A stretch of DNA of 64,000 nt, taken from contig NZ_JAFVMF010000011.1 of NCBI RefSeq assembly GCF_017377715.1, positions 62,001 to 126,000 of the forward strand, in the 5' to 3' direction. Of the stretch, positions 8,696-18,012 are shown piece after piece. Position 1 is the stretch's first letter, and the number at the start of each line of letters is the position of its first letter. The notes beneath the pieces were generated by a model, which was given only the letters and a program-made list of their open reading frames with translations, had not been told where the DNA came from and ran no database searches. This DNA is from Acetobacter sacchari. GTDB lineage: Bacteria > Pseudomonadota > Alphaproteobacteria > Acetobacterales > Acetobacteraceae. Both the position numbers and the translations under genes were made by a program.

Positions 8696-11122
8696 TCAAT
8701 CGAAGTGCTTGCGAAGTGTGAAGAACACCATACGCGGCGCCCCAGCCTGAAGCGTCTGGAAAGTGCCCGAAGGATCGGAGTTCTCGAAACCGTTGCTGCC
8801 AACGGTCGCAACATAGTGCTTGTCGAAAAGGTTGGTGACGTTGACCTGCGCGTCGAGCCCACGGAGGAGCCAGTTGGAGCTCTGGAAGCGGTAGCCGACG
8901 TTCAGGTTGAAGATCACGTTGCCCGGAACATATGCGTCGTTCGTGTAGGTGTAGTAACGACGGTCCTGAAACTGCATCAACACGTTGCCCCAGATCGCAC
9001 CGTCATCGTAGCCGAGTTGCAGGTTGGCGAGGTTACGCGGCATCGCGACGACGTTCTTGCCCTTGATCCGAGCCGACATCACGCCATCGGAATAAACATT
9101 GTTGTTATAGAAAGAGTTATTGAAAGCGTACGACCCAAACAGCGACCAGTTGCGCGCGAATATCCAGTTGAAGGCCATGTCCACGCCGCGCGCGGTGACT
9201 CCGCCGACGTTGGAGAGAACCGACGCGTTGCCCTGAATGCCCACGCCTTGCGTTACGGCCAGCAGGCGGTTCTGGAACTCGACGTAGTATCCAGTGATAG
9301 ACGCCTGAATCACGCGGTTGTGGAAGCGATAACCCAGTTCTTCGGTGTTCGACATTTCCGGTTTCAGCTTTCCTTTCAGGACCTGAAACCCGGCGGTGGT
9401 TGTTGAAAAGGGGCCCGATGTCTGGGCGCTGTCGTACGCCGCCATGTTGCGGGCGTAGTCGGCGAACAGTTCGTTGTTCTGGTTGATACGATAATTGACG
9501 CCTACCTGCGGCAGGAAGCCGTTGGTGCTGTTGAGGGAACCTGAAGGATAGGCCGTGGCGAGAGGTGTTCCCTGATAGTTGCCGTTCATGGCTCGCGCGT
9601 TGTTATCGACGATAAGGGACTTGAAGCCGTAATTCACCTTCAGGTTGGGCGTGACGCGCCATGTGTCTCCAATGTGAACCTGATACGTCTTGGTGTTGAA
9701 CGCGCTCTGCCATTGAGTTTCAAAGGAATTTCCTTTGTACCAGTGGATCGAATCAGGCGTTCCGTTCTGACTCAGGGGATAGAATCGGCGAGCCTGCTCG
9801 AAATTGTTGTTTTCAAACCAGAAACCACCTTCGATTGTATGGTTGCCGATCTTGTATGTCAGGCTGCCGATAAAACCTGCGCGGTGAATATCGTATTCCG
9901 TTGTGCGCACCGAGAGAGGCGAGCCGCCGAGCGCTGCAGGCGTGGCGTTGTAGGGGGTCACCCAGACGCCTTCGCCGGAGTTTGTATGGCCGTATCCCGT
10001 GATCGAGCCTTTGAGGCGGTCGGTGATGTCGAAATCGAGCTTGCCATAACCCATCGCGTCCTGACGAAGCCCGGCCGCATTGTAATAGGTGGTGTCCTGA
10101 TTTTCGATTCCTGCGGGAAACGCTGTTCCGTTCTGGTAGGCAGATCCGATCTGCTTGGCGAGCGGATAGTTCCCGGTGATATTGTCCAGTCTATAGCCGT
10201 AACGTCGGATCATCGAAAGCGACAGATCCTGGTAATCGTTCTCTGCGCGTTTGGACCAGTCGCCAAAAATGGTAAATTTTACGTGCTCGCCAAAGGGCTG
10301 AACGTATTTTGCATTGGCCTGGTCCTGAATCTGGACGCCGTCACCCTTCCATTTGTTCGCGCCCTGATGATCGTAGGACACATAGAACCGTCCACCGCCC
10401 GGCAGTTCGCCGCTGTTGACGCGCGCAAATGTACGCCACGTCGCGGCCGAGCCTACGGTGCCGGATACATCGACCCCAAATTTTTTGGTCGGATCGATCG
10501 ACGTAAACTGCAACGCGCCGCCGAGATCATTCGAGGCGGCGACGCCGATCGAACCAGCGCCCTGGGTCAGGGTGGCCGGCCCGTTGTTTTCGGTCTGGAG
10601 CGCGCGCCCTATGGAAAGGCCGTTGTCGTTGCCGTAGGCGAGGTTTCCCAGCGGTATTCCGTCCATCGTGAACCCGAGGCGACTCTGATCAAAGCCTCGT
10701 ATGATGATCTGCTGCGACCATTCGTAAGATCCCAACGGATCTGACGACGTGAACATCACGCCCGGGAGTTTGGATAACGCCTTGAACGGACTGGTGCCGG
10801 GGACATATTGCTGGATCGCAGTGTGGCTGATGGTCTGCGTTTCCTTAGACGCGCCAGCACCGAGCACAACGATGGATTCGCTTCCGGCGGCCTCCGCGCG
10901 CGGCGCAGATGCTTTGGTTACGGGGCGCGCAGAGCGGACTGCGGGTGCTTCTGGGCGACCGTTGGGCTGGGTAGCCGCTGGCTGCTGATATGCACGGCTT
11001 CGGCTTGTCGAGTGCTTTGCCTTGCGTTGCGCCGTCGTCGAACTCTGACCATAAGACGCAGTCGTCGTAAGCAAAACAGCAGCCCCGGTGAGGCACGTTG
11101 TAAGCGCTAATGTGAATTTCAT
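8696..11122 (-). CDS. TonB-dependent outer membrane receptor
   Basis: An 808-residue outer membrane transporter. It has an N-terminal signal peptide ('LTTCLTGAAVLLTTTASYG'), an Ala/Pro/Arg-rich linker, a plug domain from about residue 95 ('SPFKALSKLPGVMFTSSDP', 'QIIIRGFDQSRLGFTMDGI') and a long beta-barrel rich in alternating aromatic residues, ending '...FFTLRKHFD'. Such receptors import siderophores, sugars, cobalamin or other ligands with energy from TonB-ExbBD. The ligand cannot be read from sequence, and no FecI/FecR or Fur site was recognised in the 357-bp upstream region. It resembles the large paralogous receptor families of acetic acid bacteria. Confidence 0.92.
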   Translation of the reverse strand: MKFTLALTTCLTGAAVLLTTTASYGQSSTTAQRKAKHSTSRSRAYQQPAATQPNGRPEAPAVRSARPVTKASAPRAEAAGSESIVVLGAGASKETQTISHTAIQQYVPGTSPFKALSKLPGVMFTSSDPLGSYEWSQQIIIRGFDQSRLGFTMDGIPLGNLAYGNDNGLSIGRALQTENNGPATLTQGAGSIGVAASNDLGGALQFTSIDPTKKFGVDVSGTVGSAATWRTFARVNSGELPGGGRFYVSYDHQGANKWKGDGVQIQDQANAKYVQPFGEHVKFTIFGDWSKRAENDYQDLSLSMIRRYGYRLDNITGNYPLAKQIGSAYQNGTAFPAGIENQDTTYYNAAGLRQDAMGYGKLDFDITDRLKGSITGYGHTNSGEGVWVTPYNATPAALGGSPLSVRTTEYDIHRAGFIGSLTYKIGNHTIEGGFWFENNNFEQARRFYPLSQNGTPDSIHWYKGNSFETQWQSAFNTKTYQVHIGDTWRVTPNLKVNYGFKSLIVDNNARAMNGNYQGTPLATAYPSGSLNSTNGFLPQVGVNYRINQNNELFADYARNMAAYDSAQTSGPFSTTTAGFQVLKGKLKPEMSNTEELGYRFHNRVIQASITGYYVEFQNRLLAVTQGVGIQGNASVLSNVGGVTARGVDMAFNWIFARNWSLFGSYAFNNSFYNNNVYSDGVMSARIKGKNVVAMPRNLANLQLGYDDGAIWGNVLMQFQDRRYYTYTNDAYVPGNVIFNLNVGYRFQSSNWLLRGLDAQVNVTNLFDKHYVATVGSNGFENSDPSGTFQTLQAGAPRMVFFTLRKHFD

Positions 11123-11479
11123 CGATGTCCGCAGCTCTTTCGCCCAGGGATGCCCCCTGCGGCGGCGGAAGATAGATTTGCGGAGGCAGCGAGTCCTGTG
11201 ATCGTTTTATGACGCCGGTTGGCGCGACGGGGGATTTATGGATTACGTGCGTAAGCAAGCGGACGGCGTTGCTTTTTTTTGAGAATGGTCGGCACTCAGG
11301 AAGCTTCGAAGGCAGGTTGATGATCGTGTCAATCGGGAAATAAACAAAATATTCGAATTTTATTTGCGTTTCTGAGCATGATATTGTTTATATAATCTAT
11401 CATATTTGGATGTTTTCTGGTAATTTTTAACATAATTTGCTTAATATTTCAAAGTGAACTAATGGCAGCTGCCAGAATG
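11123..11479. other. AT-rich intergenic region upstream of the TonB receptor
   Basis: A 357-bp non-coding stretch, markedly AT-rich at 11330-11455, between the end of the flagellar operon and the receptor start. The receptor promoter must lie here, but I could not fix convincing -35/-10 elements. Confidence 0.5.
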
Positions 11480-11881
11480 TCACGCATTGCTCGTAAATGC
11501 CCTCGCGGAGACCCGGCTGTTCGTCATATATGATCCACTCTGACCGTAATGGGCGGAGTGCGGGGTTGCTAACGCTGCGTCACTGAGCAAACGAACAACA
11601 TAATTTTGAATTATCATAGCCTGCTGGAGCAACTCCTTGTTGCGATCTAACGTGGCGTTGAGACGTGTCACCGCATCTGAAACGTCTCCGGTGTAGCAGG
11701 CATCACCGGAAGCTTCCGCGCGCTCACAAGTCGGAGTTAATCTCGACAATCCTGCAAGTGCCGCTTCTTTCTTCGGCAGCAGTGCGGTCGCGGCTGGAAT
11801 ATCGCCTGCAGCGAGGCGGGTATTTTCTTCCTCGACCACAGAAAGAACAGTTTCGATTGCCACAAGCACATCGTCAGTCAT
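11480..11881 (-). CDS. Putative FlgN-like flagellar chaperone
   Basis: A 133-residue helical protein ('TRLAAGDIPAATALLPKKEA', 'RLNATLDRNKELLQQAMIIQ') in the usual FlgN position, downstream of flgI-flgJ, with its start overlapping the flgJ stop by 8 bp. FlgN chaperones the hook-filament junction proteins for export. The coiled-coil pattern and the conserved Asn-rich segment support the call, but alphaproteobacterial FlgN is weakly conserved. Context carries most of the weight. Confidence 0.6.
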   Translation of the reverse strand: MTDDVLVAIETVLSVVEEENTRLAAGDIPAATALLPKKEAALAGLSRLTPTCERAEASGDACYTGDVSDAVTRLNATLDRNKELLQQAMIIQNYVVRLLSDAALATPHSAHYGQSGSYMTNSRVSARAFTSNA

Positions 11882-12278
11882 CTTTTTTTTCCTGCATCGC
11901 CAGAATCTGCCGGTAGATCGAGCGCGCCAGCCCGAGGCCGCCGCTTTTCTCCATTTCCCTGGCCATTTCAGTAATCAACATCGGTTTGAACGCAGCTTCT
12001 CCGGCGCCTCCGCCAAAAAGCTCTTTCGATTCATCCACAGTCGCGAATATTGGTTGAAGAAATTGCGCCGTCGTCATCGCCTCAAAGTCGGTCGCGGCTT
12101 TCCAGGCTTTCGCGTCGACGGGACCTTCTGCCGTGCCTGGAGAAAGTAGGGCCCCGACGGAGATGGACTCATCTGCGTTCGCATTTGAGGGCGCCTTCAC
12201 GGATTGGGGCGTAAAAGACGCGGTTCCGTTATTGTTCGTGCGCGTATCGCCGTAGGAACCGGGTGAAATAACGCTCAT
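11874..12278 (-). CDS. flgJ: Rod-binding protein, FlgJ N-domain type (CheL-like)
   Basis: A 134-residue protein containing the rod-binding domain: 'ATDFEAMTTAQFLQPIFATV', then 'LFGGGAGEAAFKPMLITEMA' and 'GGLGLARSIYRQIL'. It lacks the muramidase domain of enterobacterial FlgJ, as is normal in alphaproteobacteria. It caps or guides rod assembly in the periplasm. Its ATG overlaps the flgI stop (ATGA at 12275-12278), so the two are translationally coupled. Confidence 0.85.
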   Translation of the reverse strand: MSVISPGSYGDTRTNNNGTASFTPQSVKAPSNANADESISVGALLSPGTAEGPVDAKAWKAATDFEAMTTAQFLQPIFATVDESKELFGGGAGEAAFKPMLITEMAREMEKSGGLGLARSIYRQILAMQEKKDD

Positions 12279-13441
12279 CGAACTTCCAGATCCGCTTGCA
12301 AAGCGCCGTCGGCCTTGATGGCTTGAAGGATGGAAATCATGTCGCGTGGCCCGACGCCGAGAGAATTGAGGCCAGTGACGAGGTCTCCCAAAGTGGGACC
12401 GTTTCGTAAAACGCCCAACTTGGCGTTGTTTCCGTTGTTGACGTTTATGTTTGTACGAGGAACCACGGCAGTTGTGCCGTTCGAAAGTGGTCCCGGCTGC
12501 GACACCATAGGCGTTTCCGTCACCTGGATTGTCAGGTTGCCCTGCGCGATTGCGACAGTGCTGATGCGGACATCGTTTCCGATGACGATTGTACCGCTGG
12601 CGTCATCGACGACGACTTTGGCGAGCGTATCCGGTTCGACCATCAGGTCTCCAATACGGTACAGTGATTCCATGCGGTCTCTGGCGCTGAGGTCGAGTGC
12701 TATCGTACGCGGGTCTTCCACTGACGCCACCGCTCCGCGCAACGCCGCATTGATTACTTGCGCGACGCGTGTCGCGGTTGTGAAATCTGGGTTTCTTAGT
12801 GACAGGTGAATGAGTTTTCTATTGGTGAGGTCAACGGGAACCTCTCGCTCGACAATGGCGCCGTTAGCGATATGTCCGTTGGTCGGGATATTATGCACGA
12901 TTGACGCCGCCGCGCCCCTCGCAGCGAAAGCATTGGTCGCGAGGGAGCCCTGTGCGACCGCGTAGACCTCGCCGTCGGCGGCCATCAACGGCGTCACCAG
13001 AAGCGTTCCTCCGGTGAGATCGCTGGCGTCGCCGGTCGCGGAAACGGTCACGTCAATTCGCCCGCCGCCATGTGAAAACGGCGGAAGGTCGGCGGTCACC
13101 ATAACAGCCGCAACGTCATGTGTCTGAAGCTGAATTTCCTGATCACGGATATTCACGCCAAGGCGGTTGAGCATGCTGATCAGAGTTTCGCGGGTAAACA
13201 GCACGTTCGTCAGCTTGTCGCCGGTTCCATGAAGGCCGACGACAAGGCCGTATCCTATAAGCTGGTTGCTTCGCACGCCTTCGTAATCGGCGATATCTTT
13301 GATTCGAACCTGCGCGGCTTGTGCGCTAACGCCGAAGAGGCAGACCCATCCGATCATCAACCCCGCCATTACGCGACGCCATGCAGGCGTCAGGTAAACC
13401 TGCGCTTTGCTCAAGGGAAGGAACATGCCGATTTTTGCCAC
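12275..13441 (-). CDS. flgI: Flagellar P-ring protein FlgI
   Basis: A 388-residue protein forming the periplasmic P ring around the flagellar rod. After a signal peptide ('GLMIGWVCLFGVSAQAA') it has the hallmark 'RIKDIADYEGVRSNQLIGYG', 'VVGLHGTGDK', and the C-terminal 'LVTGLNSLGVGPRDMISILQ'. The longest start is a GTG at 13441; ATGs at 13426 and 13369 are possible and all leave the signal peptide intact. It leads the operon flgI-flgJ-flgN-like and is transcribed away from fliX, a layout conserved in alphaproteobacteria. Confidence 0.95.
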   Translation of the reverse strand: MAKIGMFLPLSKAQVYLTPAWRRVMAGLMIGWVCLFGVSAQAAQVRIKDIADYEGVRSNQLIGYGLVVGLHGTGDKLTNVLFTRETLISMLNRLGVNIRDQEIQLQTHDVAAVMVTADLPPFSHGGGRIDVTVSATGDASDLTGGTLLVTPLMAADGEVYAVAQGSLATNAFAARGAAASIVHNIPTNGHIANGAIVEREVPVDLTNRKLIHLSLRNPDFTTATRVAQVINAALRGAVASVEDPRTIALDLSARDRMESLYRIGDLMVEPDTLAKVVVDDASGTIVIGNDVRISTVAIAQGNLTIQVTETPMVSQPGPLSNGTTAVVPRTNINVNNGNNAKLGVLRNGPTLGDLVTGLNSLGVGPRDMISILQAIKADGALQADLEVR

Positions 13442-13562
13442 TCGTCAACTTTTTCAGGGGACACTATGCCGACGAAGAGCAAATAATTCCTCAACGCTGC
13501 ACGACGGGACGGATGATGCCGAAAAGAAACACATCAGCACTCCGCGATGGCCTTCGCAGATC

Positions 13563-14078
13563 ATGGCCGTCGCCGGTCGGGTTGTTGTCATGACCACGCT
13601 TTACCCTATCGGACGCGCGCCGCTTTATGCAGGGAGGAAAACCGCCGCGAGGAAGTCTGGAGGCCCGGGGTTCACGCTCGAGGGTTCCAAGGAAGATACG
13701 GCGGTCGTCTCCTCCGCGAATGTGGCGTCGCCGGGTTTACTCGCCCTCCAGGAACTGGAGGGGCAGGGGAGTGAACGAGTCCCTGCGGGCAGGACAAAAG
13801 CCGACATGAAATGGGGACGCGACGCCACTGACGCGCTTCGTTCCCTGCAACTGGCCCTGCTGTGTGACGGCGACGCGTGTCTAGCGTTCAATTCCCTGAT
13901 TCGGATTCTCGAATGCGCGCCTCCCATCACGGAGACAGGATCGCATGACGTCATTGAGGAGATCCGGGTGCGCGTCGCTGTGGAAGCGGCGAAAGCCGAA
14001 CGATGGCAGGCGCGGCGGCGCGCGCCCGGTGTTCACGAACCGATGAACGACGGGCCCTGTTCTTTGCCGAGCAAGTGA
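13563..14078 (+). CDS. fliX: Class II flagellar assembly regulator FliX
   Basis: A 171-residue protein matching FliX in its central part: 'SPGLLALQELEGQ' followed by the helical 'GRDATDALRSLQLALLCD' block and 'IEEIRVRVAVEAAKAE'. In Caulobacter FliX couples flagellar assembly to FlbD-dependent transcription. The N terminus is poorly conserved. I chose ATG 13563; 13590 is also possible, and a longer frame from 13407 would overlap flgI. Its position divergent from flgI and just before dksA is the usual alphaproteobacterial context. Confidence 0.75.
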   Translation: MAVAGRVVVMTTLYPIGRAPLYAGRKTAARKSGGPGFTLEGSKEDTAVVSSANVASPGLLALQELEGQGSERVPAGRTKADMKWGRDATDALRSLQLALLCDGDACLAFNSLIRILECAPPITETGSHDVIEEIRVRVAVEAAKAERWQARRRAPGVHEPMNDGPCSLPSK

Positions 14079-14194
14079 ACGTCCTTTCACCGCTGAGGAC
14101 CTCCTGAGCAATTCGTGCTTGGCGGGGCGGAAAGGCGAGGGTATAAGCCGCGCATTATTGGGCTTTTTCCGGCCCATGAGCGGAGACGCCACTC

Positions 14195-14608
14195 ATGATC
14201 ACACTTCCTCCGGATTACACGCCGTCCGAAGCCGAAGAATTCATGAACCCCCTGCAGGTTGAATACTTCAGGCAAAGATTGCTGAAGTGGCGCGCCGACC
14301 TGCTCAAGGAGGCCGGAGGCACTTTGGCCAGCCTGTCCGAAGGCGGGATTCACGAAGCAGACGTCACAGACCGCGCCAGCGTTGAAACTGATCGGGCGCT
14401 TGAGCTTCGAACCCGTGATCGGGCGCGTAAGCTGATCGGCAAGATCAATCTGGCGTTGCAACGCATCGACAACGGATCCTACGGTTATTGCGAGGAAACT
14501 GGCGAGCCGATCGGCCTGAAGCGCCTTGACGCACGTCCGATCGCGACTCTGTCAATCGAGGCGCAGGAGCGTCATGAGCGTATGGAAAAAATCCATCGCG
14601 ACGACTGA
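14195..14608 (+). CDS. dksA: RNA polymerase-binding protein DksA, one-cysteine type
   Basis: A 137-residue DksA/TraR protein that binds in the secondary channel of RNA polymerase and works with ppGpp. The coiled-coil carries the acidic-tip motif ('DVTDRASVETDRALELRTRD'). In the zinc-finger region only the first Cys remains: E. coli CESC...LCIDC corresponds here to 'CEET' ... 'LSIEA'. The finger is therefore of the C1 type known from some alphaproteobacteria, which fold without zinc. An SD-like GGAGA precedes the ATG. Confidence 0.93.
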   Translation: MITLPPDYTPSEAEEFMNPLQVEYFRQRLLKWRADLLKEAGGTLASLSEGGIHEADVTDRASVETDRALELRTRDRARKLIGKINLALQRIDNGSYGYCEETGEPIGLKRLDARPIATLSIEAQERHERMEKIHRDD

Positions 14609-14691
14609 CCGGGGCAAAAAAATCTGCCGAAACGGTGGTTTCGAGGGTTGCGGTGAAGAGCCACAGGCTGTAGCTACCCCCTCACTCCGGC

Positions 14692-14766
<75 letters not shown>

Positions 14767-14912
14767 TGAATCTCCTTAGATATCTTGCCTTGAGGCGTTT
14801 GAGTTTCATGGTTCATCTGAACCAGAAAATCAGCTCAGGATTCCAGCGGTCTGCTTGAGCCAATCAGAGCTGTGGCGTCCGCAAACCTGCTCCATAACGG
14901 CAGCGGCGGTAT

Positions 14913-15200
14913 CTAGAAATCGGTCCGCCATTCCGAAGGGCACATCTCCACGACCATCAATGCCACGCATGTATGGCGCAACGTGTGACGCGTTACGTTC
15001 GATAGGCCTGCTCGCCCGACTGTTTTGTCACGCCCGATTTTGATGCGCCAGGCGGGCCTGCCGCGATATTCGATCATCGAGTCGGTAGTGCGAATCGATG
15101 CGGCCCGTCTAAAGGCGTCTCTAATTTCAGGCATCATGGGCGCAACTGGGTGACCTTTGTTGCATGTGCCGCGATCATAGATGACGACGCCGAGCGTCAA
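14913..15200 (-). pseudogene. Tyrosine recombinase (integrase) remnant at tRNA-Thr
   Basis: About 95 codons remain of a phage/island integrase. The catalytic-domain motif 'NVTRHTLRHTCVALMV' (the H-x-x-R box) is clear, preceded by 'GHPVAPMMPEIRDAFRRA', a segment typical of acetobacterial integrases. The N-terminal part and the catalytic Tyr region are missing. Its position 150 bp from the tRNA-Thr 3' end agrees with an island integrase that has decayed. Confidence 0.75.
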
Positions 15201-15414
15201 AATGCAGGGAGGCCTTGGCTATCCATTTTTCGCTCACCGCCCACAGAAGAGCAGTTCGGCCGGTGAAGAGCTCCGTTATCGTCGGTCATCACTAATCTGC
15301 CTGAACTTTTCCACGGTCCTCTCATGTCGGCCCTGCTTGATGAGATTTGGTCGTGCAGACGCGACATTGAACACGGTTAATATGTGAGGGCTACAGATTG
15401 GCTGGAGGCTCAGA

Positions 15415-15450
15415 CACCGCAGCAGCCTCGTATTCGAGGCTGCTGCGGTG
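15415..15450 (-). terminator. Perfect 16-bp GC-rich hairpin
   Basis: CACCGCAGCAGCCTCG (15415-15430) and its exact complement (15435-15450) flank a TATT loop. It lies about 85 bp downstream, on the minus strand, of the degraded immunity-like reading frame. It is probably the old terminator of that module; no T-run follows. Confidence 0.55.
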
Positions 15451-15534
15451 CTCTCGGCGCGCGCGTCAGCAAATTGACCATCCAGAACATTTCTGACTGT
15501 CGTTTGCTCTCGCAACGAATTAACCCCGGCGCCA

Positions 15535-15952
15535 CTCCGGCTTGGGCGGTTGATTTTCTGCCGTCTCGGAACCCCGCACCGCGAGAGCGCCTCACGAATG
15601 GCCATTGCGAGCTCCTCGTCGGACGCAGACAGGAGAATGCGTATCTCTTTGTCTTGGCATCAGGCCAAGCGTTGTGACGGCCGCCATGCCGTCTGGTCGC
15701 CGCGAGAATAATGATGTCGTCGACCCGGTAATAACAGGATCCGAACATTGCCGCGCCATAAGACGCCATTTGTGCGGCGCCTCCATGGTAAGTTAGACAG
15801 ATCTGTTCCCATTGCGCGCCCATGGTCACAGAGGTGCTATCGTTGCTCACGTCATTTCGTAATGACGTATAGGATTTGATACTGCCGTTCCTGAATTGAA
15901 TAATTTGGTTCGTTTCTTGTCGACTTGCGTCGAAATATTTTATCGTCGTCAT
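15535..15952 (-). pseudogene. Fused toxin-tail/immunity remnant (copy B)
   Basis: From an ATG at 15952 a frame of AT-rich N-terminal sequence ('MTTIKYFDASRQETNQIIQF') runs into 'WEQICLTYHGGAAQMASYGA'. That is the same tail found at 18603-18680 just before the intact immunity-like gene. Here the tail joins directly to 'YYRVDDIIIL', a middle segment of the immunity-like protein, so about 110 residues between them are deleted. A frameshift then moves the C-terminal part ('AIREALSRCGVPRRQKIN') to another frame. It is a non-functional duplicate of the 18.0-18.7 kb module. Confidence 0.7.
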
Positions 15953-16017
15953 TTCCTTCAGACCTGTCCGCACCCAATATTGATGCGGCCCCGTTAAGTG
16001 AGGCGGACAAATTTTAT

Positions 16018-16390
16018 GGTATGAGCGTGTGTTCTGCGAATTATAAACGACATTGCATTTCGCATGAAATTATTGTGCACGCGCTGCGCGTTGTATTCCC
16101 GCTTTCGGCTGATCGAAGAGTTTTTGCTCGAGCCTGGGCTGACGACGTCGTATAAGATGCTTCGGCGGCGGCCCCTGAAATTCGTGCGGCGTATGTGCAT
16201 GGGCTGCGCTGCAAACGCTCTACTGCGCGCGACGTCCAACATCCGGACGGGGGCCGGATCGTGATTCACGGCAGGGCGCACTGACTGTGGCGTGCTGCGA
16301 AACACGATGGCTATGTTCTCGGCGAATTCCTTCAGGCGAGGTGCGTCATGAAGGTGACGAAGCACTTGCTGACCAGAAACAGGGCGATGG
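16018..16390 (+). mobile_element. IS6-family transposase remnant 1
   Basis: Frameshifted pieces of an IS6-type transposase: 'NYKRHCISHEIIVHALRVVF' (start), then in another frame 'RLIEEFLLEPGLTTSYKML', and later 'IVIHGRAH' stop 'LWRAAKHDGYVLGEFL', matching the normal order up to the first catalytic region. At least two frameshifts and one stop are present. Clear terminal inverted repeats were not found. It lies on the opposite strand to, and next to, the copy B module. Confidence 0.7.
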
Positions 16391-16860
16391 AATATTGCTC
16401 CCACGGGAGGGTTGAACAACAGGGTGGAGAATTCACAAAATAGCATGAACGCGTCATACAGGCATTCGGTTTGTCAGGAGGTTGTCAGCGCTTTCTCAAT
16501 TTCTTCTCCACCCTTCGCAACGTCCTCAGCCCTCCGCCGACATCTTCATTGCTTGACCACATTCGCCCACCCACCCACCGTGCTACAGATCTGAAAATTT
16601 CGAATGATATGTCTCTGCTAAGCTGGCGAAGTTAACGTGAGAGCTCCTTCAGAGCGATTTATACCAAAAAGTAAGTGGCCGAATCCGCATTTTTAGATGC
16701 CAATATTGTAAAAACATATTGCTAATTAAAATATAAACGAGGCACAGAATGAATGCGGGAGGCGTTTCATGTCTTGCACGCGCCCTCATTTTCATTTCTA
16801 CTTTCCGAAGTTGCGGCGCTGGCCTTACAAAGACGACCAAAGCGAAACCAGAGGTTTTCC
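16391..16860. other. Decayed spacer before the AT-rich orphan gene
   Basis: No gene can be supported here. Base composition shifts from GC-rich to AT-rich near 16580, marking the boundary of the low-GC block that contains the orphan gene. A GAGG at about 16850-16853 can serve as ribosome binding site for that gene. Confidence 0.45.
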
Positions 16861-17592
16861 ATGATCAATAATATCAAAATCACACGTGAACCCCGATTTT
16901 CCAGAAAACCCGGTCCGAAGATCACGTTAGAGGAATGGTTCGGCATTATACAGCGAGATCCGGAACTAAGCTTCATTATTTCTTCAAGCACAAAGAAATA
17001 CGGAACCACGACTGCCAGTTGGGATGCTCACCCTAATCCCGGAAAAGAGCTGTCTTATCTATGGGGGGTAGATGGACGCATAGTAGCCCAATATCCTAAT
17101 GAACACCTTCTAAAAAAAATGATTCAGATTTCCCGCCTCCTGAACGCCGATGTGGTTGGAGAAAAGGGTGAAATCTATGATCTGGGGGCAGATGGGAGTT
17201 TAATAACAATCGACAAGCATCCCTCTCTTCCCAAAAAAAGTGCTTCAAAATTCGTAACAACGAATAATATGGCGTATGGCATGGGGGCGTCTACATGTTC
17301 GGATTTCACGAAAAAAACCCGAGGGTCTGGAAAAATACCTGACATAACGGAATTAAGTCTTCTTGAGCGTTGGGAGTATTATTTCTACAGTTGGTATCAA
17401 GGGTATGTCACTGCGACATTGGAAAATATGACAGATTCTGGAGAATCACTTATTTTCGCAGGATCGCACGCAGAGAGAAGAATAAAAGACATGGAATTTC
17501 TCAAATCTTATTGCAAAAAATACCCTGATCGCAGATTTCATCATGCTGCAAATGCGCTTATTAAATCTCATATCGACGGTATCGGTCAATAA
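16861..17592 (+). CDS. AT-rich orphan protein, possible immunity-type
   Basis: A 243-residue protein of unknown family, starting at ATG 16861 after GAGGTTTTCC. The N-terminal third contains 'KITLEEWFGIIQRDPELSF' and 'GRIVAQYPNEHLLKKMIQIS', then 'LNADVVGEKGEIYDL'. This layout of a DPEL helix, a short strand pair and 'GEIYDL' recurs in small uncharacterised proteins that I associate loosely with immunity-like genes. There is no signal peptide or membrane segment. Codon use is clearly AT-richer than its neighbours, indicating recent transfer. It sits between the two copies of the toxin-tail/immunity module, so a role in the same kind of system is possible but unproven. Confidence 0.6.
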   Translation: MINNIKITREPRFSRKPGPKITLEEWFGIIQRDPELSFIISSSTKKYGTTTASWDAHPNPGKELSYLWGVDGRIVAQYPNEHLLKKMIQISRLLNADVVGEKGEIYDLGADGSLITIDKHPSLPKKSASKFVTTNNMAYGMGASTCSDFTKKTRGSGKIPDITELSLLERWEYYFYSWYQGYVTATLENMTDSGESLIFAGSHAERRIKDMEFLKSYCKKYPDRRFHHAANALIKSHIDGIGQ

Positions 17593-17752
17593 TGGGTAGA
17601 ATTTAAAATTGTATTTTTTAATAAAGGTATCATAATTTGAACTTTGTGCGCCACGGGAGTATTTTATTATTCCGTAATTTTCTGGCGCAGGATATCCATT
17701 TAGTGCGTTGGCGTTGTCAGATCAAGTTAGGCGTTTTATTTTCGTAGCATGA

Positions 17753-17960
17753 GTGCGTGTTCTGTGAGCCGCAAACGACATTGCTCTGTGCGCGAGATTA
17801 TTCCGCAAGCGGTTGGTTTTTATTTCGATCATCGGTTGATTCAGGAAATTCTACTGAGCGCGAACTGACGGCGTCGTATGGGACGCTCCGACGGTAGAAC
17901 ATGAAATTTTGGGCGCCATACGCGCATTGGACGCTCCGCATCCGCGCTCTTTCGGGAAAA
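17753..17960 (+). mobile_element. IS6-family transposase remnant 2
   Basis: The N-terminal part of a second IS6-type transposase: 'RKRHCSVREIIPQAVGFYF' and 'HRLIQEILLS', then a stop and loss of frame. It aligns at DNA level with remnant 1 (for example the block around 'AAACGACATTGC') but is shorter and ends near 17960. Confidence 0.65.
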
Positions 17961-18012
17961 CCCTGAATAGCAGGCATCTGTCAAACCTCCGCAGTTAGCA
18001 TGACAGCCTCCC

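Noticed and set aside
9674..10744. 356-codon plus-strand frame opposite the TonB receptor
   Set aside because: Shadow of the receptor gene, with no recognisable domain.
15994..16446. 150-codon minus-strand frame
   Set aside because: Antisense to the IS6 remnant, which shows clear homology on the plus strand.
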